64,000 nt of DNA from Paraburkholderia oxyphila NBRC 105797 (lineage in GTDB: Bacteria; Pseudomonadota; Gammaproteobacteria; Burkholderiales; Burkholderiaceae): assembly GCF_000685075.1 (NCBI RefSeq), contig NZ_BAYD01000022.1:1-64000 (forward strand), read 5' to 3'. Both the position numbers and the translations under genes were made by a program. The notes beneath the pieces were generated by a model. That model did no database searches. It was not told the DNA's origin and saw only the letters and a program-made list of their open reading frames with translations. Of the stretch, positions 1 to 8,299 are shown piece by piece; position 1 is the first letter of the stretch, and the number at the start of each line of letters is the position of its first letter.

Positions 1-210
1 AACCGCCCGTCCTCAGCCCCCCCTGATACGGTCGTCGCGCAATACTACGCATAGGCGCCGACGCATCGAACAACGGCTTTTCCATCGCCTGAGACGAAGT
101 GTCTGGCCACCGCCCCGTACACTATCTTCTGGTCGCTCTGTAGGGCAAACCGATGGCCCGCGCGGAACAGACTAGAATATGAGGTTCTCTGCATCCCAAC
201 TCACGGATTT

Positions 211-1425
211 ATGCGCTCGCGAATCGCCAAACGCCTCCCTCCCGATGCCGACAAGCTCGTCGGCCTGTCGCTCGCCCTGTTCGCCTCGGGCAGCCGCACT
301 GAAGACCGCTTCTGGGAGGCCAAGCTCGACACGCTGCTCGCGAAAGTCGTCCGCAACGGCAACCAGACCACGCTCGACGCCGCGCTCGATCACCTGCAGC
401 AAAACCACCCGGACGCCTACGGTGCGCTCGCCGATATGGCTGAGACCCACAGCGAGTCGTTCCTCGTCGAGCACGACGGCGCGCAATACGAAGCGCTACT
501 CGTAGCCGCACCCGTGCTTGCCTGGACGCGCTATGTGATTCCGTCGGGGCCGCTGAAGACGGACGCGTCGGATGCCCTGCGCACGCATCTCCAGGCACAC
601 GTGCTGGCGAACGGCACGCGCGTCGCGATGGCACCCTATCTCTATAGCATCGACCAGCTCCCGCGCCACCACGTCGAGACCTGGCGGCTTGCACAGCAGC
701 TTTCGCAGGCCGCACTGAGCGGCACCGCGGCAAAAATCAGCGCGGGCGAGCTGCCCGAGACTTCGCCGATCCTCGCCGATCCTCGCTTTCTGCTGGCCGT
801 GGTCGCCGCGCCGGTCGGCGCGCCGCTCTTCCGCTGGCAGGAAGAGGAGCACGGTGCCCGTATCGAGCGTGGCCAGTGCCTCGAACAATGGGCCGCGCAA
901 GGCGGCGCCAATCTCGCCATCGTCATGCCCGGTTGCGAGTTCGAATGCCTGCTGCCGGACGCCTACTATTCGGCCTGCCGCGACGCCGACGAGCGTGTGC
1001 GCCCCCACACCATCCGTACCGCGGTGCGCTACCTGCTCGACACGATCGGCGCAAGCGCCCAGGACCTGCGCGCCGTTGTCGCCGGCTTCGGCGAACGACG
1101 CATCGACGAATATCGCGTCGGTTTCACGAAACGCGGCAGCAATGACGTGCTGTATGGCGTAGTCTGGCCGCTCTATGGCCGCGAGAACGGCGACGCCGAG
1201 ATCGACGAAGAGCCGTCCGAAGAAAATGGCGGCACCGGCCCGCTCGAAGAGATCGTCGCACTGCTGAAGGAGTCGGGCATCACCGATATCCGTCGCCATG
1301 CCGGCCGCTTCGAGCCTGAATATTGCGACGATTGTGGCGTACCGCTTTATGCAGACCCACTCGGTGAGATTGTTCACGCCGAAATGCCGGAAGATGCCGA
1401 GCCCGTTCAGCCACATTTCCACTAA
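211..1425 (+). CDS. DUF2863 family protein
   Basis: This 404-residue protein belongs, by recollection of the family, to DUF2863, which is found in Burkholderiales and has no assigned function. It is soluble, with no signal peptide and no membrane segment. The N-terminus MRSRIAKRLPPDADKLVGLS and the C-terminal block around residues 370-395, which holds a CDDC pair (YCDDCGVPLYADP), are the most family-like parts. The two cysteines could bind metal or form a thiol pair; that is inference. The ATG at 211 is used because the homologous region begins there. The gene stands alone and is followed by a strong hairpin terminator. No regulatory site is evident in the 210 bases before it. Confidence 0.8.
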   Translation: MRSRIAKRLPPDADKLVGLSLALFASGSRTEDRFWEAKLDTLLAKVVRNGNQTTLDAALDHLQQNHPDAYGALADMAETHSESFLVEHDGAQYEALLVAAPVLAWTRYVIPSGPLKTDASDALRTHLQAHVLANGTRVAMAPYLYSIDQLPRHHVETWRLAQQLSQAALSGTAAKISAGELPETSPILADPRFLLAVVAAPVGAPLFRWQEEEHGARIERGQCLEQWAAQGGANLAIVMPGCEFECLLPDAYYSACRDADERVRPHTIRTAVRYLLDTIGASAQDLRAVVAGFGERRIDEYRVGFTKRGSNDVLYGVVWPLYGRENGDAEIDEEPSEENGGTGPLEEIVALLKESGITDIRRHAGRFEPEYCDDCGVPLYADPLGEIVHAEMPEDAEPVQPHFH

Positions 1426-1448
1426 GCAATACGGCGTATTCCTACCCT

Positions 1449-1476
1449 GCCCCGCCTCAGTGCGGGGCTTTTTTTT
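1449..1476 (+). terminator. Rho-independent terminator after the DUF2863 gene
   Basis: A 7-bp GC stem (gccccgc/gcggggc) with a 6-base loop is followed directly by eight T residues. It begins 23 bases after the stop codon. It separates this gene from the LuxR-type regulator downstream. Confidence 0.9.
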
Positions 1477-1623
1477 GCCCTACGTCCTACGCCATCTGGA
1501 CAGGCCGCCACGACGCAAGCTTTTTGTCATCATGGTGCTGTTGGCCCGGTTTAACGCAGCGAGTGCAAGGCATGCACCGCACAACATTTCGAGAGGGGCC
1601 GTTCACAACAGGAGGGCTTGGCT

Positions 1624-2562
1624 ATGCGGTTTACGGTATTCAACCCGGACGCCGAACGGCGCGAGGGGCTCAAGGCGCTGTTACGACAAATCGACCGGCG
1701 CGCGCGCTTTAACGACGCGGCGGACTGGCGCAGCGCCGAACGCGCGATGCAGCGCTTCACACCGAACCTGCTTGTGATCGACTGGCACGACGGCATCCGT
1801 CCGGGCGAGCTGCGCAATTTCGCGAACCGGCATCAGACGCTGCCCGTCGCCGTCCTCGTAGACCGCACCGAGCCGCCCCACGCCGTACGCGCGGTGCTCT
1901 CCGAGGGCGCACGCGGCATCATCCGGCGCACCACCGACTCGATCCTCATCGTCAAGCTGCTCGAGCTCATCCTGCTCGGTGGCGATCATCTGCCCGCCGA
2001 CGTATTCGGCCCTTCGTTCTGCCCACCGGGCTCGTGGCCGGTGCCGCAACGTCGCAACAGCAAGAGCGCCGCGCATATATCCAAGGCCCACCTCAAGGTG
2101 AGCCTTTCGCCGCGCCAGGAGCAGATCCTCCGCTGCGTCCACATGGGCAGCACGAACAAGATGATCGCCCGGGCGCTCGGCATCAGCGAAGGCACCGTGA
2201 AAGTCCATCTGGCGAGCATCTTCCAGCAACTCGGCGCCCCCAACCGGGCCGCTGCCGTAGCAATCTACAACGGCTTGCTGTCGAGTCAGCTACAAGTGCT
2301 GCGCACACGCCGCGACAGCGCGCCGAGGCCAACGTACGGCGAACACGGCCCAGTGCCGCTGCGCTCGCGTGATGATCGGTCGTTCCGCTATCCGTTGCGA
2401 CAAGACGACACTGCGGAGGCACTACCGATCGCCGCGGAGCCCACCGTGCCCTACGGCGGCGCGGCGCCCGCCCCCGTTGCGCCACGCCCCGAAGCCGACT
2501 CGAGCAACGAAGAACCGGAAGTGCCGCCCAGCTGCGCACACCTTTTGCCTTCCAACGAGTAA
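1624..2562 (+). CDS. LuxR/FixJ-type transcriptional regulator with degenerate receiver domain
   Basis: This is a 312-residue DNA-binding regulator. Residues 1-120 resemble a response-regulator receiver: one Asp sits in the phosphoacceptor-like strand (LLVIDWHDG), but the usual acidic pair and the conserved Lys are not obvious, so phosphorylation is doubtful. Residues about 160-220 form a clear LuxR helix-turn-helix (LSPRQEQILRCVHMGSTNKM, then SEGTVKVHLASIFQQLGAPN). A roughly 90-residue polar, proline-rich tail follows. The start is set at the ATG at 1624 because GGAGG lies 8 bases upstream; the in-frame TTG at 1618 is too close to it. The stop lies one base before the start of the CbiM-like gene, so the two are probably co-transcribed. 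The signal and targets are unknown. Confidence 0.8.
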   Translation: MRFTVFNPDAERREGLKALLRQIDRRARFNDAADWRSAERAMQRFTPNLLVIDWHDGIRPGELRNFANRHQTLPVAVLVDRTEPPHAVRAVLSEGARGIIRRTTDSILIVKLLELILLGGDHLPADVFGPSFCPPGSWPVPQRRNSKSAAHISKAHLKVSLSPRQEQILRCVHMGSTNKMIARALGISEGTVKVHLASIFQQLGAPNRAAAVAIYNGLLSSQLQVLRTRRDSAPRPTYGEHGPVPLRSRDDRSFRYPLRQDDTAEALPIAAEPTVPYGGAAPAPVAPRPEADSSNEEPEVPPSCAHLLPSNE

Positions 2563-2563
2563 T

Positions 2564-3247
2564 ATGAAGCATATGGGGTTCCTGTATACGCCGCTTCCGC
2601 TGTGGGTCATCGTCGGTGCATGGATTGCAGCCGGGGGCCTGCTCGCGCTCGCGCTATGGAATAACCCGTTCAAGCGTCTGCAAGACGCGACGCTCCAGCA
2701 CGTGTGGCTCGCCATCATCGTGGCCGTCTCCGTGCTGTGGGCGAGCAATGCCTGGCTCGAGGACGGCACCGTGCTGCATCTGCTCGGCGCCACCCTCGTG
2801 GTCACACTATTCGACTGGGGACTCGCGCTCATCGCCATGGCGGTAGTCGTTGCGCTGGCCGCCGTGGTCTTCGACGCGCCATGGGACGGCGTCGCACTCA
2901 CCTTCCTCGTGTTCGGTGCCTTTCCGGTGGCCCTATCGGCATTGCTGCAGCGCGCGTGCGCTGCGTGGCTGCCTCGCAACCTCTTCATGTTCATCGTCGG
3001 CCAGGGTTTCGTATCGCCCGCCATCGCGGTCTGCGCGGCGGCCTATCTGGCGCTCGGCACCCACGTCGCGCTCAACGGCGGATCGATGCTCACCGTGCCT
3101 GCGGGCTATGCGTTCAGCGTGTTCCTGCTGGCGTCCGGCGAGGCCTGGTTTACTGGCATGGCTACGGCGCTGATCGCTGTCTATCGCCCCGCATGGGTCA
3201 CGACCTATGACGTGCGGCGCTATCGGCTGGGCGGTCCGCGCACCTGA
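2564..3247 (+). CDS. CbiM-like energy-coupling factor transporter membrane protein
   Basis: This 227-residue integral membrane protein has about six hydrophobic segments and resembles the CbiM/NikM substrate-binding component of ECF transporters for cobalt or nickel. The C-terminal pattern GEAWFTGMATALIAVYRPAW followed by VTTYDVRRY is typical of the CbiM-like branch. Canonical CbiM begins Met-His and uses that His as a metal ligand; here the start reads MKHMGFLYTPL, so the His is shifted to position 3, or lost if the ATG at 2573 is used. No ATPase (CbiO) or transmembrane coupling protein (CbiQ) is encoded nearby. It follows the LuxR-type regulator with essentially no gap and lacks a strong ribosome binding site, which suggests translational coupling. 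The substrate is unproven. Confidence 0.7.
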   Translation: MKHMGFLYTPLPLWVIVGAWIAAGGLLALALWNNPFKRLQDATLQHVWLAIIVAVSVLWASNAWLEDGTVLHLLGATLVVTLFDWGLALIAMAVVVALAAVVFDAPWDGVALTFLVFGAFPVALSALLQRACAAWLPRNLFMFIVGQGFVSPAIAVCAAAYLALGTHVALNGGSMLTVPAGYAFSVFLLASGEAWFTGMATALIAVYRPAWVTTYDVRRYRLGGPRT

Positions 3248-3494
3248 GCGTGGATTGGCGCGCGACACGTGTGGTTGACGAATAGTCGACTGTTTCCTCG
3301 GTCGCCACGCAGTAGCCCTGCGCTAGAATGACCCAGCGCATGCCGCGGCCACAAGCCGCAGCAAGCCCGCCAGCGTTACCACAAAACGATCGCGCCATCT
3401 GGCTGCGCGAAATATTTGTCCGGCACTGGAACTCATCCACGTGACGCAGCATCTTACGGTGCCTGACGTCCCACCCCTCACCCAGAATAATCAG

Positions 3495-4250
3495 ATGGAC
3501 CGCAACAACGCATCTCGCCAGTTGCTGAGTGTATTTGGCCGACTGGCCGCCTGCGCCGTGAGCCTCACATTCATTTGCACGCCGCCCGCACAAGCCGATC
3601 AGGTCGACCCGAGCGACCCGGCCGGCCAGATCGATCAGCCAGCAGATCTTGCCAGCAAGCAAGGCGATCTCGCCAACACCTTCGTTACCCAGATGCATGC
3701 CGATCCGCTGGTCGCCAGCTGCGCCGCGCATGGCAACTTCATCGCAAGCACCTCCGACGCGCTCGATCACGTCGAGTTTCCGCCCAGCTCCTTCGATAGC
3801 GCGCATGCCACCGTGACGCCCTGGAACGACTCGTTCGACGAAGGCAAGCAGCGCGTGAAGGTCGATACGATCGTCACCGTCGATGGCGTCGGCATTCCGA
3901 AGGACAGTAGCCATGCGCCATACGATCTGAAGTTCCGCTGCGGCTACGTGGGCCAGCAGATCCTCGCGTTCACGTGGAACGATCCGGTACCGCCATTGCG
4001 TGCGCGCAGCGAGCCTCGCGCCACGACGGGCGGCACCACGGCCCATGTGAGCGGCAAGCACGGCACGAAGTCGAAGAAAGCCACGGGCAAGGGCCACAAG
4101 AAGGCCACTTCGGGCAAATCGAGCCACAAGTCTTCGGCGACGAGCACGAAGAGCGGCGCCAAGTCGACGGCCAAATCAACGGCCAAGTCGACAACGAAGT
4201 CAACCGCAAAGAAGAAGACGACGACGAAAAAGAAGTCGACGACGCAATGA
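3495..4250 (+). CDS. Secreted BspC-domain-like protein with Lys/Ala/Ser/Thr-rich tail
   Basis: This 251-residue exported protein has a likely Sec signal peptide (residues 1-35, hydrophobic core ending PPAQA before DQ). The ATG at 3495 is preferred over the GTG at 3441 because the signal peptide then begins correctly. Residues about 60-155 form a compact domain with paired cysteines (one in VASCAAHG, one in KFRCGYVG) and the pattern VKVDTIVTVDGVG. I associate this with the BspC domain of small secreted Burkholderiaceae proteins; that assignment is from memory and tentative. From about residue 175 to the end the protein is low complexity, with repeated KSTAKST units and lysine clusters, much like histone-H1-type tails. 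This part would be highly basic and disordered. A terminator follows. Confidence 0.55.
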   Translation: MDRNNASRQLLSVFGRLAACAVSLTFICTPPAQADQVDPSDPAGQIDQPADLASKQGDLANTFVTQMHADPLVASCAAHGNFIASTSDALDHVEFPPSSFDSAHATVTPWNDSFDEGKQRVKVDTIVTVDGVGIPKDSSHAPYDLKFRCGYVGQQILAFTWNDPVPPLRARSEPRATTGGTTAHVSGKHGTKSKKATGKGHKKATSGKSSHKSSATSTKSGAKSTAKSTAKSTTKSTAKKKTTTKKKSTTQ

Positions 4251-4292
4251 CGCCATGGTGCCGCCCGCGCGGAATGCGGCACACATGACAAA

Positions 4293-4326
4293 GGGGGAAG
4301 CGGCTCGCACCGCTTCCCCCTTTTTT
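4293..4326 (+). terminator. Rho-independent terminator between convergent genes
   Basis: An 11-bp stem (gggggaagcgg/ccgcttccccc) with a 6-base loop is followed by six T residues on the plus strand. It lies between the secreted-protein gene and the convergent M14 carboxypeptidase gene and may act in both directions, although the T-run on the minus strand is short. Confidence 0.9.
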
Positions 4327-4359
4327 CATGCCGTCGCCGCGAAGGCCTGCGGCTTTGCG

Positions 4360-5523
4360 TCAGGCGAACGTTTCGACGTGACGCAAAATGGCTTGCAGCA
4401 TGGCGGCGCCCAGCGCCGCGCTGCGCTCGCCGTTCCAGCCCACGCGCTCGTCGGGCAGGTTCGCGTTGTCCTTGAACGGCATTTCGAGCGTGAGCGACAG
4501 GCAGCCGTAGCGATGCCCGATGTACTTCGACGCGAGCTTGAGCGCGTCTTCACGATAGCGGCTCGCTTCGTAGCCATGCTTGTCCTGGAAGTCCGGGCTC
4601 GCAATCTTGAACGCTTCGATGAACGCCGTCTGCTCGGCACGCTGCTGCTCGGTGAAGCCGGGCAGCATCTCCGAGCCGGCCACGAACACATACGGCAGCG
4701 TCTCGTCGCCGTGGATGTCGAAGAACAAATCGCAACCGGTTGCCTCGATCGCGTCGCGCACGACGAGCACCTCGGGACTGCGCTGCGCATCCGGCTCCAT
4801 CCATTCGCGATTCAGGTTTGCGCCCACCGCGTTGGTGCGCAGGTTGCCGTGCACGCTGCCGTCCGGGTTCATGTTCGGCACGATATGGAAGATGACGCGG
4901 TCGAGCAGCTTGCGCGCAACCGGATCGCCCGCCCAGTCGCCCCAGCCCGCCAGACGCTTCACGAGCCCTTCGACGAACCATTCGGCCATCGACTCGCCCG
5001 GATGCTGGCGCGCGATAATCCAGACCGTCTTCTTGGGCTGGCCTTCGGGCGTGGTGTCGCCGGGCATGCCGAGCGAGAGCAGCGTCATCGGCCGGCCTTC
5101 GACCGTCTGGCCGAGTTCGCTGAGCGTCGCGTGCGGCAGTTGCTGCAGCGCGCCGAGAAATTCGGAATGACGCTCCTCGCTGTACGGCTCGAAATACGCG
5201 TAGTAGATGCTGTCGAAGTCGGGCGTATGGTCGATGGTGAGCGCCTTGCCATCGTACGAGGTCGGCACGCGAAACCAGTTGACGCGGTCGTAGCTCGCCG
5301 CGGCCTGGTAGTCGCGCCAGCCCTCGGGGAATGCGCATGCCGAGGCGTTCTCGAATGTGATCACGCAACGTTCGCCGCGCCCGCCCGTGAGGCGGAAATA
5401 GAACCACTGCGCAAAATCGGATTGATTGTCGGCGCGCACGCGCAGACGGATGTCGTCGGCTTGCTCGCACGAGAGCACTTCAATCGCGCCCGCGTCAAAA
5501 TGGCTGGAAATGGAAATCGTCAT
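4360..5523 (-). CDS. M14 family zinc carboxypeptidase (cytosolic carboxypeptidase-like)
   Basis: This is a 387-residue cytoplasmic metallocarboxypeptidase of the M14 family, closest to the AGBL/Nna1-like group. The N-terminal 130 residues form the beta-rich domain typical of that group (QWFYFRLTGGRGERCVITFE). The catalytic domain shows zinc ligands His and Glu in RQHPGESMAEW, the third ligand His in FDIHGDE, and the catalytic Glu in LTLEMPFK. The substrate is not predictable; bacterial members are thought to trim C-terminal residues from peptides or cell-wall fragments. The start at 5523 is supported by an AAGGA element 6-10 bases upstream. There is no signal peptide. It precedes the convergent terminator and lies on the same strand as yaaA, 65 bases downstream of it. 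Confidence 0.85.
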   Translation of the reverse strand: MTISISSHFDAGAIEVLSCEQADDIRLRVRADNQSDFAQWFYFRLTGGRGERCVITFENASACAFPEGWRDYQAAASYDRVNWFRVPTSYDGKALTIDHTPDFDSIYYAYFEPYSEERHSEFLGALQQLPHATLSELGQTVEGRPMTLLSLGMPGDTTPEGQPKKTVWIIARQHPGESMAEWFVEGLVKRLAGWGDWAGDPVARKLLDRVIFHIVPNMNPDGSVHGNLRTNAVGANLNREWMEPDAQRSPEVLVVRDAIEATGCDLFFDIHGDETLPYVFVAGSEMLPGFTEQQRAEQTAFIEAFKIASPDFQDKHGYEASRYREDALKLASKYIGHRYGCLSLTLEMPFKDNANLPDERVGWNGERSAALGAAMLQAILRHVETFA

Positions 5524-5588
5524 GTCGGTGTCCTTCGCTGGGTCAGCAATCCGCACGGCACGCGGGGCACGTACGGCACAAGTGCCGC

Positions 5589-6371
5589 TTAATCGGCCAG
5601 GCGCCGGCGGAATACATAGGTCGAATCGTTCGATGCTTCTGCATCGAATGCATAGCCTTCGGTATCGAAGGCCTTGAGCGCCTCGGGCTCGGCGATGCGG
5701 TTCTCGACCGCATAGCGCGCCATCAATCCGCGCGCACGCTTCGCGTGGAAGCTGATGATCTTGTAGCGGCCGCCCTTCCAGTCTTCGAAGACGGGCGTGA
5801 TGATGGGCGCCGCGAGCTGCTTCGGCTTCACGGCCTTGAAGTACTCGTTCGATGCGCAGTTCACCAGCACGCGCGCGCCCTTCCGGTTGCGTTCAAGCTG
5901 TGCGTTGAGCGCGTGCGTGATGCGCTCGCCCCAGAACGCGTATAGGTCCTTGCCGCGCGCATTCTCGAAGCGGGTGCCCATTTCCAGCCGGTATGGCTGC
6001 AGCAGATCGAGCGGACGCAGCACGCCGTACAGGCCCGAAAGCACGCGCACGTGCTGTTGCGCGTAGTCGAGATCGGCGTGAGACAGCGATTTCGCGTCGA
6101 AGCCCTCGTACACGTCGCCGTTGAACGCGAGCACGGCCTGCTTCGCGTTGGTCTGGCTAAAGTGCTGCGACCAGTCGGCGTAGCGCTGGAAGTTCAGGCG
6201 CGCGAGCGGGTCCGAGATGCTCATGAGCGTGCCGATCTGCTGGGGCGAAAGACGGCGCAGGCCATCGATCAGCTCGGCTGCGTCGTCGACGAAATCGGGG
6301 ATCGTGTGGGTTTCGATGTGCGCCGGTGTGTCATAGTCGAGCGATTTGGCCGGCGACAGAACGATTATCAT
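5589..6371 (-). CDS. yaaA: Peroxide stress protein YaaA
   Basis: This 260-residue protein is a full-length YaaA (DUF328/UPF0246) protein. It starts with the diagnostic MIIVLSPAKSLDYDTP and contains the conserved blocks FNGDVYEG, HVRVLSGLYGVLRPLDLLQP and VNCASNEYFKAV. In E. coli, YaaA is induced by OxyR and limits free iron and Fenton damage during hydrogen peroxide stress. The protein is cytoplasmic. The gene is divergent from the PIN-domain gene with a short intergenic region (65 bases if the latter starts at 6437). No clear OxyR site could be seen there. Confidence 0.95.
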   Translation of the reverse strand: MIIVLSPAKSLDYDTPAHIETHTIPDFVDDAAELIDGLRRLSPQQIGTLMSISDPLARLNFQRYADWSQHFSQTNAKQAVLAFNGDVYEGFDAKSLSHADLDYAQQHVRVLSGLYGVLRPLDLLQPYRLEMGTRFENARGKDLYAFWGERITHALNAQLERNRKGARVLVNCASNEYFKAVKPKQLAAPIITPVFEDWKGGRYKIISFHAKRARGLMARYAVENRIAEPEALKAFDTEGYAFDAEASNDSTYVFRRRLAD

Positions 6372-6436
6372 AGAGGCTTGCAGGCACCAGCGTGCCGATA
6401 TTCAAAGGCGAAAGCCCGATTGTAGCGAATTCACGA

Positions 6437-6961
6437 ATGACCGGTTTTACGCCCCCAGATAACGCCCCTGCCGATTCACGCGCGACGCTCGCGCAAGATG
6501 CGCTCACCGTGGTGCTCGACTCGAACGTGTGGCTCGACATTCTCGTGTTCGACGATCCGCATACGCGCCCCATTCGTGCCGCGCTCGAACGCGGCGCGCT
6601 GGCGGCGCTGATCGACTCGCGCTGCCACGCCGAGCTCGCGCACGTGCTGGACTACCCGCAATTCCAGGGGCGCGGCACCGACAAAGCGGCCGCGCTTGCC
6701 GCGCTGACCACGCTCGTACAACAGATCGAGCCACCGGCGCCGCCCGCCGACGCCCGTGCGCTGCCCCAATGCCGAGATCGCGACGACCAGAAGTTTCTGG
6801 AGCTCGCGCGCGCGAGCGGCGCCACATGGCTCGTATCGAAGGACCGTGCGGTGCTCAAGCTCGCGAAGCGCATCGCGCGTGATTTCGGCTTTCGCATCGG
6901 CACGCCCGACGCTTTCGTCGCGCAATGCGGGCTGGCCGCTGCCGAAACTTCGGCGGCCTAG
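6437..6961 (+). CDS. PIN-domain protein, putative toxin component
   Basis: This is a 174-residue PIN-domain protein of the COG1569-like 'putative toxin-antitoxin system toxin component, PIN family'. PIN proteins are Mg-dependent ribonucleases. Acidic residues expected at the active site are visible at VVLDSNVWLD (residues about 25-34), DSRCHAELAHVLD, RDRDDQKFLELA and WLVSKDRAV. No antitoxin gene is adjacent on either side, so the toxin role is not supported by context. The ATG at 6437 is chosen over the GTG at 6392 because the latter would place the start almost on top of yaaA; both remain possible. It is divergent from yaaA. Confidence 0.75.
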   Translation: MTGFTPPDNAPADSRATLAQDALTVVLDSNVWLDILVFDDPHTRPIRAALERGALAALIDSRCHAELAHVLDYPQFQGRGTDKAAALAALTTLVQQIEPPAPPADARALPQCRDRDDQKFLELARASGATWLVSKDRAVLKLAKRIARDFGFRIGTPDAFVAQCGLAAAETSAA

Positions 6962-7102
6962 CTCCACGCCCTGCACAACGGGCGTTTGGCCAGCAGGCCG
7001 GCAACCCCGAAGCCCCGCTACGCGCGGCCCGACCGCCCGCGGCCCGCACGATTTGCCTACAATCAAGCTTTTCCGTTCTCCCGACTTCCTTCCGCCAGCG
7101 CC

Positions 7103-8296
7103 ATGAACGCACCGCATCCCTCGCAAGATCCGTCGCAAACCCCGCTGCTCTCACCCTCTTTTCCTTCGCGCCTGCCTGACGTCGGCACGACGATCTTCAC
7201 GGTCATGAGCGCGCTCGCCGCGGAAAAGGGCGCGGTGAACCTGGGCCAGGGCTTCCCCGACTTCAACTGCGACTCGCGCATCGTCGACGCGGTTGCGCAG
7301 GCCATGCGCGACGGCCACAACCAATACCCGCCGATGGCCGGCATGCCCGCGCTGCGCGAGGCCATCTCGGAAAAGATCGCGAATGTCTACGGCCGGCGCT
7401 ACGACGCCAATACCGAGGTCACCGTGACCGCGGGCGCCACCCAGGCGCTGCTCACGGCGATCCTCTGTACGGTGCATCCCGGCGACGAAGTGATCGTGGT
7501 GGAGCCGACCTACGACAGCTATCTGCCGTCGATCGAGCTCGCGGGCGGCAAGCCCGTGTTCGTGACGCTCGAAGCGCCCGACTATGCGATTCCGTTCGAC
7601 CGCCTCGCCGCGGCCATCACGCCGAAGACGCGCCTGATCCTCATCAATACGCCGCACAACCCCACGGGCACGGTCTGGCGCGCCGAGGACATGCGCAAGC
7701 TCGAAGAGATCGTGCGCGGCACCAACGTGCTGATCCTCTCCGACGAAGTCTACGAACACATGGTCTACGATGGCCAGCCGCACGAGAGCGTCGCGCGCTA
7801 TCCGGAACTCGCCGCGCGCAGCTTCATCGTGTCGAGCTTCGGCAAGACATTTCACGTGACGGGCTGGAAGGTCGGCTACGTGGCGGCGCCCGCGCCGCTC
7901 ACGGCCGAATTCCGCAAGGTGCACCAGTTCAACGTGTTCACCGTGAACACGCCGATGCAGGTAGGTCTCGCGCAATATCTGCGCGATCCCAAGCCGTACC
8001 TGGAATTGCCGGCGTTCTATCAGAAAAAACGCGACTTCTTCCGCGCCGGCCTCGCGAATTCGCGCTTCAAGCTGCTGCCGTGCGAGGGCACGTACTTCCA
8101 GTGCGTGGATTATTCGGCGATCAGCGACCTGCCCGAAGCCGAATTCTCGAAGTGGCTCACGGCCGAGATCGGCGTGGCGGCCATTCCGGTGTCGGCGTTC
8201 TATCACGAGCCGCACGAATCGGGCGTCGTGCGGTTCTGCTTCGCCAAGCAGGAAGGTACGCTCGCGACCGCGCTCGAGCGCCTCGCGAGTCTATAG
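7103..8296 (+). CDS. ybdL: Pyridoxal-phosphate-dependent methionine aminotransferase (YbdL-type)
   Basis: This 397-residue fold-type I aminotransferase matches the YbdL/kynurenine aminotransferase group, which in E. coli prefers methionine and aromatic amino acids with a 2-oxo acid acceptor. The N-terminal signature GTTIFTVMSALAAEKGAVNL and GQGFPDF are characteristic. Other landmarks are NTPHNPTGTVW, the PLP Asp in LILSDEVYEHMVY, and the Schiff-base Lys in SSFGKTFHVTGWKVGY (about residue 250). The ATG at 7103 is chosen over the upstream in-frame start at 6986, which would add arginine-rich sequence and pass through a TACAAT -10-like box at 7058-7063. The gene stands alone, convergent with the fimbrial gene three bases away. 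Confidence 0.85.
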   Translation: MNAPHPSQDPSQTPLLSPSFPSRLPDVGTTIFTVMSALAAEKGAVNLGQGFPDFNCDSRIVDAVAQAMRDGHNQYPPMAGMPALREAISEKIANVYGRRYDANTEVTVTAGATQALLTAILCTVHPGDEVIVVEPTYDSYLPSIELAGGKPVFVTLEAPDYAIPFDRLAAAITPKTRLILINTPHNPTGTVWRAEDMRKLEEIVRGTNVLILSDEVYEHMVYDGQPHESVARYPELAARSFIVSSFGKTFHVTGWKVGYVAAPAPLTAEFRKVHQFNVFTVNTPMQVGLAQYLRDPKPYLELPAFYQKKRDFFRAGLANSRFKLLPCEGTYFQCVDYSAISDLPEAEFSKWLTAEIGVAAIPVSAFYHEPHESGVVRFCFAKQEGTLATALERLASL

Positions 8297-8299
8297 AGA

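Noticed and set aside
6392..6436. GTG at 6392 as the start of the PIN protein
   Set aside because: It would leave only 20 bases between divergent starts and adds residues without family character; kept as an alternative, not the call.
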